Positions 1 to 6,377 of a stretch of 6,531 bases of DNA are shown here, piece by piece. The notes under the pieces are model-generated. The model was not told the DNA's origin and made no database searches. It saw nothing but the letters and a program-made list of their open reading frames with translations. Position 1 is the stretch's first letter, and every line of letters starts with the position of its first letter. A program made the translations under genes and the position numbers. The stretch is from Paracoccaceae bacterium. Its GTDB lineage: Bacteria; Pseudomonadota; Alphaproteobacteria; Rhodobacterales; Rhodobacteraceae. The DNA lies in NCBI GenBank assembly GCA_015487255.1, contig WFQA01000127.1, forward strand, positions 1 through 6,531. Direction: 5' to 3'.

Positions 1-293
1 AGCCCGTCGCGGGGCAGGTCCTCCGTTGCGCCGGGCAGGGCATAGGCACCATTGTTGAACAGCGCATCCAAATGGCCATTACTGCGCAAAAGCACCTCCG
101 CGACGGCGGACTTTATGCTTTCCTCATCGGCATAATCCAGCACAAAACTCTCCAGCCCCTCATCGCGCAACCGGGCGCAATCTGCCTCTTGCCGGCAGGT
201 GGCAAACACCCGATAGCCACGCTTTTGCAGCCTATGGGCGGCGTCATAGCCAATCCCGCTCGAACAGCCGGTGATGAGAATTGTTTTTTGCAT
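1..293 (-). CDS. Short-chain dehydrogenase/reductase, N-terminal part (runs off left edge)
   Basis: This is the first 97 codons of an NAD(P)-dependent oxidoreductase of the classical SDR family. The protein opens with a Rossmann beta strand (MQKTILITG) followed by the cofactor loop TGCSSGIG at residues 8-15, matching the family TGxxxGxG pattern. The second strand ends VFATCR (residues 29-34); the basic residue there is often linked to NADP preference, which is an inference here. LDYAD at 52-56 fits the adenine-ring aspartate position. NNGA at 80-83 stands where most classical SDRs have NNAG. The catalytic Ser, Tyr and Lys lie beyond the window, so the substrate cannot be judged. The start codon at 291-293 is supported by GGGAG about seven bases upstream on the minus strand. 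The gene is divergent from parC. The family call is firm; the specific enzyme is unknown. Confidence 0.88.
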   Translation of the reverse strand, partial: MQKTILITGCSSGIGYDAAHRLQKRGYRVFATCRQEADCARLRDEGLESFVLDYADEESIKSAVAEVLLRSNGHLDALFNNGAYALPGATEDLPRDG

Positions 294-388
294 ATCCGCA
301 CTCCCTGTTTTCCGGCTGGCATACAGGGAATCGCCGGGCAGGGAAACCTTCGAATTTTGCCGCAAGCGCTGCCCTTGCCGCGCGGCGC

Positions 389-419
389 AAGTGCAACCTT
401 GCCCCAAAGTGCAATCTTG
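389..419. repeat. Imperfect 13-base tandem repeat, period 18
   Basis: AAGTGCAACCTTG at 389-401 recurs as AAGTGCAATCTTG at 407-419 with one mismatch. The 18-base spacing is somewhat less than two helical turns. It lies in the middle of the divergent SDR/parC promoter region, so it could be a pair of regulator binding sites, or a chance repeat. Confidence 0.4.
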
Positions 420-450
420 GCGCGCCGCCATAGCCGAGCGCAGCGAGGCC

Positions 451-480
451 CCAGCTTTTTGCGCTGGACCGATGTGGTCC
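451..480. other. Two overlapping, mutually exclusive small hairpins upstream of parC
   Basis: CCAGC (451-455) can pair with GCTGG (463-467) around a seven-base loop. GGACC (466-470) can pair with GGTCC (476-480) around a five-base loop. The two share bases 466-467, so both stems cannot form fully at once. They lie 20-50 bases before the parC start. Both stems are only five base pairs, so function is uncertain. Confidence 0.3.
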
Positions 481-499
481 ACCGATATACACAACATCT

Positions 500-2764
500 A
501 TGGCAAAAAAGACAGAAAACCCCGATATCGATGCCCCCGACCAAGAACAGGGCGGCATCATGACCAGCGAGCCTCTGAAGAACGCATTGGGCGAGCGCTA
601 TCTCACCTATGCGCTTTCCACCATCATGAACCGCGCTTTGCCCGATGCGCGTGACGGGCTGAAGCCGGTGCATCGGCGCATCCTTTATGCCATGCGCGAG
701 TTGAAGCTCGACCCAAATGGCCGCTATCGCAAAAGCTCGAAAATCACCGGTGATGTGATGGGTAATTACCACCCCCATGGTGACGCCGCGATTTATGACG
801 CCATGGCCCGCCTGGCGCAGGATTTTGCCGTGCGCTACCCGCTGGTTGACGGCCAGGGCAATTTTGGCAATATCGATGGTGATAACCCGGCTGCCGCCCG
901 CTACACCGAAGCGCGGATGACGCAAATCGCCGAGGCCCTGATGGAAGGGCTGGGCGAAAATGCAGTTGATTTTAAAGACAATTATGACGGCACCCTGCAA
1001 GAGCCGGTGGTGATGCCGGCGCGGTTTCCGCACCTGCTTGCCAATGGTTCCAGCGGCATTGCCGTGGGCATGGCCACCAATATTCCGCCCCATAATATCG
1101 CTGAGCTGTGTGACGCCGCCATCCATCTGATCCGCACCCCCAATGCGCGTGATGAGACCCTGGCCGAGCTGGTGCCAGGCCCGGATTTCCCCACCGGGGG
1201 TGTTTTGGTGGAGCCGCGTGAAAATATTCTCAAGGCCTATGCCAGCGGCAAGGGTTCTTTTCGCCTGCGCGCCCGCTGGGCGGTGGAGGATCTGGGCCGC
1301 GGGCAATGGCAGATCGTGGTTACCGAGATCCCGTATCAGGTGCAGAAATCCAAGCTGATCGAGAAAATCGCCGAAATCATCAACCTGAAGAAAATCCCGA
1401 TACTGGCCGATGTCCGCGATGAAAGCGCCGAAGATATTCGCCTTATCCTCGAGCCGCGTGCCAAGACGGTGGATGCCGAGGTGCTGATGGAAACCCTGTT
1501 TCGCCAGACCGATCTGGAGGTGCGGTTTTCGCTCAATATGAATGTGCTGATTGATGGTCTGGTGCCGCAGGTTTCCAGCCTCAAGCAGATTTTGCGGGCG
1601 TTTATCGACCATGCGCGCGAGGTGCTCGGGCGGCGCACCCGCTTTCGCCTTGGCAAGATCGAGGCGCGGCTCGAGGTGCTGGAGGGCTATATCATTGCCT
1701 TTCTCAACCTTGACCGGGTGATTGAGATTATCCGTTATGGTGATGAGCCAAGAGCCATGCTGATGCAGGAATTTTCACTGAGCGAGGTGCAGGCGGAGGC
1801 GATTTTGAACATGCGACTGCGCAGCCTGCGCAAGCTCGAAGAGATGGAGTTGAAGCGCGAACGCGATGCGTTGCTGCTTGAGCGGGGCGAGTTGAAGGGG
1901 CTGCTTGGGGATGTGATGCAGCAATGGGCCAAAATCATCGAGCAGCTGCGTGAGGTCAAAAAGCAGTTTGCCAAGGGAGAGGCCGGCGCGCGGCGCACCG
2001 ATCTGGCCGATGCGCCCGATGTGGAAGATGTGCCGATCGAGGCGATGATCGAGAAAGAGCCAATAACGGTTGTGTGCTCGGCGCGGGGCTGGATACGGGC
2101 GCTGAAGGGCCACACCGCGCTTGAGGCCGAGATGAAGTTCAAGGATGGCGATGAAGGCCGCTTCATCTTCCATGCCCACACCACCGACAAGCTGCTGCTG
2201 CTCGGCGATAACGGCCGGTTTTACACCCTGCCCGCCGCCAACCTGCCCGGCGGGCGCGGCATGGGCGAGCCGGTGCGGCTGATGGTCGATTTGCCCAATG
2301 AGGCCGGGATTGTGGCGCTGTTCATCCACAGACCGGGGCGCGAGCTGATCATAGGCTCCAGCGCTGGTGATGGTTTTGTGGTGGCGGAAGATGAGGTCAT
2401 CGCCCAGACCCGCAGCGGCAAGCAGGTGCTGAATGTAAAGGGCGATGTGCGGGCAAGGATATGCCAGCCGGTAGTGGGGGACCATGTGGCCTGTGTCGGT
2501 ATCAACCGCAAGGTGCTGATCTTCCCGGTGGCCGAGCTGCCAAGATTGGGGCGGGGCAAAGGGGTGCGGTTGCAAAAATACGCTGATAAAGAGGGCGAAA
2601 TGAGTGATTTGAAGAGCTTCAACCTGGCTGACGGGCTGCAATGGCTGGATAGCGGCGGCCGCACCCGCACCGTGATCGAGCTGGCCGAATGGCAAGGCAA
2701 ACGCGCCGCCTCTGGCCGCATGGCCCCGCGCGGCTTCCCGAGGGATAACAAGTTTAACCTTTAG
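500..2764 (+). CDS. parC: DNA topoisomerase IV subunit A
   Basis: ParC is the DNA-breaking subunit of topoisomerase IV, which with ParE unlinks daughter chromosomes and relaxes supercoils. The 754-residue protein has the usual length and order. The winged-helix/tower core starts near residue 30 (YLTYALSTIMNRALPDARDG). The catalytic tyrosine is Y135 with R134 before it (AARYTEAR). A coiled-coil arm lies at about 434-495. The C-terminal beta-pinwheel covers about 505-745, with a GyrA-box-like GRGKG at 684-688. It reads as ParC rather than GyrA because that box is degenerate and the N-terminal extension and ending (GFPRDNKF) follow alphaproteobacterial ParC. The position equivalent to E. coli Ser80 is A96 and that of Glu84 is D100. 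The start at 500 has no clear ribosome site; an in-frame ATG at 560 (M21), preceded by a weak AGGGCGG, is the alternative. Confidence 0.96.
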   Translation: MAKKTENPDIDAPDQEQGGIMTSEPLKNALGERYLTYALSTIMNRALPDARDGLKPVHRRILYAMRELKLDPNGRYRKSSKITGDVMGNYHPHGDAAIYDAMARLAQDFAVRYPLVDGQGNFGNIDGDNPAAARYTEARMTQIAEALMEGLGENAVDFKDNYDGTLQEPVVMPARFPHLLANGSSGIAVGMATNIPPHNIAELCDAAIHLIRTPNARDETLAELVPGPDFPTGGVLVEPRENILKAYASGKGSFRLRARWAVEDLGRGQWQIVVTEIPYQVQKSKLIEKIAEIINLKKIPILADVRDESAEDIRLILEPRAKTVDAEVLMETLFRQTDLEVRFSLNMNVLIDGLVPQVSSLKQILRAFIDHAREVLGRRTRFRLGKIEARLEVLEGYIIAFLNLDRVIEIIRYGDEPRAMLMQEFSLSEVQAEAILNMRLRSLRKLEEMELKRERDALLLERGELKGLLGDVMQQWAKIIEQLREVKKQFAKGEAGARRTDLADAPDVEDVPIEAMIEKEPITVVCSARGWIRALKGHTALEAEMKFKDGDEGRFIFHAHTTDKLLLLGDNGRFYTLPAANLPGGRGMGEPVRLMVDLPNEAGIVALFIHRPGRELIIGSSAGDGFVVAEDEVIAQTRSGKQVLNVKGDVRARICQPVVGDHVACVGINRKVLIFPVAELPRLGRGKGVRLQKYADKEGEMSDLKSFNLADGLQWLDSGGRTRTVIELAEWQGKRAASGRMAPRGFPRDNKFNL

Positions 2765-2770
2765 AGGTTA
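2755..2770. other. Short AT-rich hairpin spanning the parC stop codon
   Basis: TAACCT (2755-2760) pairs with AGGTTA (2765-2770) around the loop TTAG, which contains most of the parC stop codon. The stem is six base pairs and AT-rich, and no T-run follows, so it is at best a weak terminator. No better terminator was seen after parC. It also lies beside the broken end of the minus-strand gene remnant. Confidence 0.3.
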
Positions 2771-2783
2771 GTCCATACCCCGA

Positions 2784-2912
2784 TCAATTCTCGCTCGGGC
2801 CACGCAGCAGGGTGTCATGGTATGCCAGCAGCGGCGCGATATGGGCAGGGAAGGCTTGGAAGACATCGCCGAGAACGGGGGATTCGGGCAGGGACGGGAA
2901 AAGGCGTTTCAT
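2784..2912 (-). pseudogene. 3'-truncated remnant of a peroxidase-related (AhpD/CMD-like) gene
   Basis: Read on the minus strand, an ATG at 2912 preceded by AGGAACCTCC opens a 42-codon frame: MKRLFPSLPES, then GDVFQAFPAHIAPLLAYHD, then TLLRGPSEN and a stop. From memory of the family, this matches the start of uncharacterised peroxidase-related enzymes of the carboxymuconolactone decarboxylase/AhpD superfamily, which begin with a LPSLPE-like segment, then DVFxxFPxxxxPLLxYHDxLLRGPSP, and run on into the catalytic half with its CxxC. Here the similarity stops at about GPSE and the frame closes two codons later, directly beside the parC stop. So the start, the ribosome site and about 40 codons survive and the catalytic part is gone. 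A deletion joining it to the parC 3' end is the simplest reading. A genuine 42-residue protein is less likely. The family assignment is by pattern only. Confidence 0.55.
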
Positions 2913-2940
2913 GGAGGTTCCTGAGTTATTCACAGACAGC

Positions 2941-2950
2941 TTAGCGCTAA
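2941..2950. repeat. Perfect 10-base palindrome TTAGCGCTAA
   Basis: TTAGCGCTAA lies in the 134-base gap between the gene remnant and the abortive-infection-like gene, 29 bases upstream of the remnant's start codon. It is a perfect dyad and so could be a small operator, left over from the remnant's own control or serving the defence gene. It may equally be chance. No clear promoter could be placed around it. Confidence 0.3.
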
Positions 2951-3046
2951 CCTGCGCCCTAAGTTACCCGATGTTGCCACACCAGAAAACAGCAACCCTG
3001 AATTGAAAGGCTCGCCTTATTCTCCTTGTGGTGTTATTCGTAGTGA

Positions 3047-3853
3047 ATGATTGAACAAAAGACTTATGAAAAGATGATCCCTAGGCGTGAGCGCGAAAAC
3101 CTCGAGCGTGTTCTTGGAATGGGGTCTGGTTATGTCCTAGATTTCAGCGACAGGACATTCAACGATTTTTTTTACGAAGCCGTTAAGATTGATCCTGATG
3201 AGAAATTTCAACTCTTTATCGGGCGCGGCACATCTAAAGCCAAGCGCCTCCGCGCTTATATCGAGCATGATAATCCGGCTACCGTCGCCAAGGTTCTGCG
3301 GGAATTGTGGGAGTATCGGGAAAGTCTGACCGATTGGCCACCCGAGGCAGATGAAGAAAAACTACGGGAAAGTTTTTTCTCCACCATTGCACGATTTGAA
3401 GGCCGTTTGGACGCAATAGATACTTCCGCTATTGAGACATTCGAACCCAGCGAGACTTTGGAGGAACTGGTTGCATCAATCCGACGTGATTTAGATGCCG
3501 CGAAACCTCAGGCGGCACTTGATCGGCTCCACGTCTATTGCATGAAGAGGTTCGCTGCTCTGGTTCGGCAGCATGGAGGTGGAGTATGTGGCAAAGACGA
3601 CCCGTTGCATTCTCGCGTTGGAAAATATGTTAAAATTTTGTGCATACAGGGCAACCTGACTCCTATGTCGGAACGCATAGTACGGAGTTCTATCAATGTG
3701 TTTGAAGAAATGAATCCTGTTCGCAACGACAAAAGCTTTGCGCACGATAATCCCGACCTTGTGGAGATGGAGGAGGCGCGGTTCATCTTCGATAGCGTGA
3801 CTGCTTTCCTACGCTACTCAAAGGCAATCGATGGGCGTTATTTCGAGGATTGA
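3047..3853 (+). CDS. Abortive-infection-like protein with C-terminal HEPN/Abi_C-like domain
   Basis: The 268-residue protein appears to have two parts. The N-terminal part (about 12-90) contains GYVLDFSDRTFNDFF (28-42) and GRGTSKAKRLRA (59-70), patterns that recur in proteins annotated as abortive-infection or AbiJ-type N-terminal domains. The C-terminal part (about 155-262) has an all-helical look: ALDRLHVYCMKRF (157-169), PLHSRVGKYVK (186-196), LTPMSERIVRSSINVFEEMN (204-223), then VRNDKSFAHDN (225-235). This fits the Abi_C family, and R226-N227 with H233 gives the Rx4-6H motif typical of HEPN ribonucleases. The inferred role is phage defence by RNA cleavage or growth arrest; the substrate is unknown. 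No signal peptide or membrane segment is seen. The gene stands alone, with no partner antitoxin, and looks more AT-rich than parC and groEL, suggesting transfer. The start has no good ribosome site; M10 at 3074 is possible. Confidence 0.78.
   Translation: MIEQKTYEKMIPRRERENLERVLGMGSGYVLDFSDRTFNDFFYEAVKIDPDEKFQLFIGRGTSKAKRLRAYIEHDNPATVAKVLRELWEYRESLTDWPPEADEEKLRESFFSTIARFEGRLDAIDTSAIETFEPSETLEELVASIRRDLDAAKPQAALDRLHVYCMKRFAALVRQHGGGVCGKDDPLHSRVGKYVKILCIQGNLTPMSERIVRSSINVFEEMNPVRNDKSFAHDNPDLVEMEEARFIFDSVTAFLRYSKAIDGRYFED
3049..3058 (+). repeat. 10-base direct repeat, left copy, at the start of the abi-like gene
   Basis: GATTGAACAA begins at the last base of the start codon of the abi-like gene and recurs exactly at 3848-3857, over its stop codon. 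The two copies are 799 bases apart and bracket almost exactly the coding sequence. They could mark an insertion, but each lies partly inside coding sequence and the match is short, so chance cannot be excluded. Confidence 0.35.
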
Positions 3854-3857
3854 ACAA
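3848..3857 (+). repeat. 10-base direct repeat, right copy, at the stop of the abi-like gene
   Basis: This second exact copy of GATTGAACAA spans the TGA stop codon (3851-3853) of the abi-like gene. An 8-base word, ATTCGTAG, also occurs on both sides (3036-3043 and 3867-3874), but in the reverse order relative to the 10-mer, so the two do not form one longer duplicated unit. Confidence 0.35.
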
Positions 3858-3932
3858 GGCCGTGCCATTCGTAGAACACGCATTTGTGCTGCGTCACTGG
3901 ATGGCGAAAATTCCCGATATAACGGCACTAAC

Positions 3933-3959
3933 AAAAAAAGGGCCGCCCGAAGGCGACCC
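3933..3959 (-). terminator. Intrinsic terminator of groESL
   Basis: On the minus strand GGGTCGCC (3959-3952) pairs with GGCGGCCC (3947-3940) around a TTCG loop. This gives eight pairs including one G-U, closed by the extra-stable C(UUCG)G tetraloop, followed directly by seven Ts (3939-3933). It is a classic rho-independent terminator, lying about 100 bases after the groEL stop. Read in the other direction it lacks a T-run, so it should not stop transcripts of the abi-like gene efficiently. Confidence 0.93.
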
Positions 3960-3989
3960 CAATTGTTTCTCTCAAGCGGTGTGGCTCTC

Positions 3990-4019
3990 GGTGATTGGCC
4001 CGAAGGGGGGCCATTCACC
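3990..4019 (-). other. Long hairpin in the groEL 3' untranslated region
   Basis: Arms of 12 bases (3990-4001 and 4008-4019) pair with a single mismatch around a six-base loop. On the groEL transcript the arms are GGTGAATGGCCC and GGGCCAATCACC. No T-run follows, so this is not a terminator by itself. It sits between a stop-adjacent hairpin and the real terminator, and could protect the mRNA 3' end or slow polymerase. Confidence 0.7.
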
Positions 4020-4030
4020 TGTCGCCTGCC

Positions 4031-4058
4031 GGTCAAAATCCTTGCAGGATTTGTGACC
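4031..4058 (-). other. Hairpin directly abutting the groEL stop codon
   Basis: On the minus strand GGTCACAAATCCT (4058-4046) pairs with AGGATTTTGACC (4042-4031) around a three-base loop: 12 pairs with one bulged base. The first paired base follows the TAA stop codon with no gap. This is the first of three consecutive hairpins in the groESL 3' region. A role in mRNA stability or ribosome release is conceivable but not shown. Confidence 0.65.
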
Positions 4059-5711
<1,653 letters not shown>

Positions 5712-5733
5712 AATATCAGCTCCTTAAATTTGC

Positions 5734-6021
5734 TTAGGCAATGATGCCAAGAATGTCGGATTCTTTCATGATCAGCAGGTCTTCGCCATCCAGCTTGATC
5801 TCGGTGCCGGACCATTTGCCAAACAGGATCTTGTCACCTGCTTTAACGTCCATGGCGATGCGGTTGCCCGCCTCATCCCGCGCGCCGGTGCCCACGGATA
5901 CAATCTCGCCCTCGGAGGGTTTTTCCTTGGCGGAATCAGGGATGATCAGCCCGCCAGCGGTTTTCTCGTCGCCTTCGATGCGGCGAACCACAACGCGGTC
6001 TTGCAATGGGGTAAATGCCAT
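5734..6021 (-). CDS. groES: Co-chaperonin GroES (10 kDa)
   Basis: GroES makes the seven-membered lid that closes the GroEL chamber. The 95-residue protein has the family length. It opens with PLQDRVVVRR (5-14); the mobile loop lies at about 17-35 and contains the GroEL-binding tripeptide LII at 25-27, the usual hydrophobic triad position; the end LLIMKESDILGII (82-94) is standard. The start is taken at 6019-6021 because it gives the family start and has GAGGAG (within 6036-6030) about eight bases upstream. A farther in-frame ATG at 6063 would add 14 residues that do not belong to the family and would start almost inside the CIRCE operator. It is the first gene of the groES-groEL operon. Confidence 0.97.
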   Translation of the reverse strand: MAFTPLQDRVVVRRIEGDEKTAGGLIIPDSAKEKPSEGEIVSVGTGARDEAGNRIAMDVKAGDKILFGKWSGTEIKLDGEDLLIMKESDILGIIA

Positions 6022-6066
6022 TTTGGATGCTCCTCTTGGTTTGTCCAAACGGTGGATTTTCATTTA

Positions 6067-6093
6067 ATAGCACTCACCACCTTCGAGTGCTAA
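6067..6093 (-). promoter_or_regulatory. CIRCE operator (HrcA binding site) upstream of groES
   Basis: TAGCACTC (6068-6075), nine spacer bases, then GAGTGCTA (6085-6092). The known CIRCE consensus is TTAGCACTC-N9-GAGTGCTAA; only the outermost base at 6067 (A instead of T) differs. HrcA binds this dyad and represses groESL until heat or unfolded protein titrates GroEL. Its position overlaps the expected transcription start and leader, a normal place for it. hrcA itself is not in the window. Confidence 0.95.
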
Positions 6094-6097
6094 CGGA

Positions 6098-6130
6098 TAG
6101 TATTTAGGGGGCAGGGCAGGGTGAGTCAAG
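6098..6130 (-). promoter_or_regulatory. groESL promoter, sigma70-like with sigma32-like features
   Basis: On the minus strand CTTGACT (6130-6124) is a good -35 box. Seventeen bases later come TAAATA (6106-6101) and the run TAAATACTAT (6106-6097). The last spacer bases are CCCCC, so the sequence also reads CTTGA ... CCCCTAAATA, which resembles heat-shock sigma32 promoters (CTTGAA ... CCCCATxTA). The predicted start would fall at about 6094, at the edge of the CIRCE. The box positions are seen; sigma factor use is inferred. Confidence 0.7.
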
Positions 6131-6267
6131 GGTGGGGTGGCAGAGGGGCGGGTATTGTTGACGGATTGGCTTTTAAGGAAGAGATGGCTAAGATACTTCA
6201 GCGCTGATACATGCAGGGTTGCGAGCGATCAAACACACAATTTGAAAACTACATAATAAGACTAATA

Positions 6268-6296
6268 TTGACTTTTAGTGTTGAACGTTCTATATA
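6268..6296 (+). promoter_or_regulatory. Candidate strong sigma70-type promoter pointing right
   Basis: TTGACT (6268-6273), exactly 17 bases, then TATATA (6291-6296) is a near-consensus pair with ideal spacing. Transcription would start at about 6303 and run to the right, away from groES, through the hairpin at 6348-6371. No convincing plus-strand gene follows within the window, so its product may be a small RNA, an antisense transcript to the gene at the right edge, or a gene starting beyond the edge. AT-rich DNA throws up such pairs by chance, which limits confidence. Confidence 0.45.
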
Positions 6297-6347
6297 TGTG
6301 CTAATCCGATGCGTGAGCGGTCGGTATTTGACGGTACATAATCCATC

Positions 6348-6371
6348 GGGGGGAATGCTTGCATTCCCCTC
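6348..6371 (-). terminator. GC-rich hairpin, probable weak terminator of the right-edge gene
   Basis: GGGGAATG (6350-6357) pairs perfectly with CATTCCCC (6362-6369) around CTTG; two further pairs (one G-U) extend it to ten. On the minus strand it begins six bases after the stop codon of the partial gene at 6378, a usual place for a terminator. However, no T-run follows on either strand. It could instead end or structure a plus-strand transcript from the promoter at 6268-6296. Confidence 0.5.
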
Positions 6372-6377
6372 TAGTCG

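Larger units (their letters stand above)
294..499. promoter_or_regulatory. Divergent intergenic region between the SDR gene and parC
   Basis: This 206-base gap must hold promoters for two genes that point away from each other. On the parC side a weak sigma70-like pair can be drawn: TTGCGC at 459-464 and CGATAT at 483-488, 18 bases apart. It would start transcription very close to the parC ATG, leaving almost no leader. No clear Shine-Dalgarno sequence precedes the ATG at 500. No convincing promoter could be picked for the SDR side. The promoter calls are tentative. Confidence 0.35.
6131..6377. other. AT-rich non-coding stretch upstream of the groESL promoter
   Basis: No convincing gene was found on either strand here. 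With the groES leader it makes about 356 bases without a gene. It contains a strong-looking plus-strand promoter and a GC-rich hairpin, listed separately. Base composition drops clearly from about 6230 onward compared with the groESL genes. No tRNA-like cloverleaf or array of repeats was seen. Confidence 0.5.

Noticed and set aside
113..1612. A 499-codon open frame on the minus strand across the start of parC
   Set aside because: It is antisense to clearly conserved ParC and to the SDR/parC gap, and its product (many His, Gln and Gly, no family pattern) is what GC-rich codon bias yields on the opposite strand.
1775..2695. A 306-codon minus-strand open frame over the parC 3' half
   Set aside because: It mirrors the ParC reading frame, has no recognisable motif and no ribosome site.
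2812..3006. A 64-codon plus-strand frame after parC
   Set aside because: It overlaps the better-supported minus-strand gene remnant, has no ribosome site and no protein-like pattern.
3003..3046. A promoter for the abi-like gene using TTGAAA at 3003-3008
   Set aside because: No acceptable -10 box lies at 16-18 bases from it; the base pattern does not support a call.
3878..3894. A small hairpin (ACGCA/TGCGT) after the abi-like gene as its terminator
   Set aside because: Only five pairs with a seven-base loop and no T-run, so it is too weak to call.
6022..6063. A 14-codon N-terminal extension of groES from an ATG at 6063
   Set aside because: GroES proteins begin at the MAFTPLQDR-like start, which here has its own good ribosome site; the extension starts three bases from the CIRCE.
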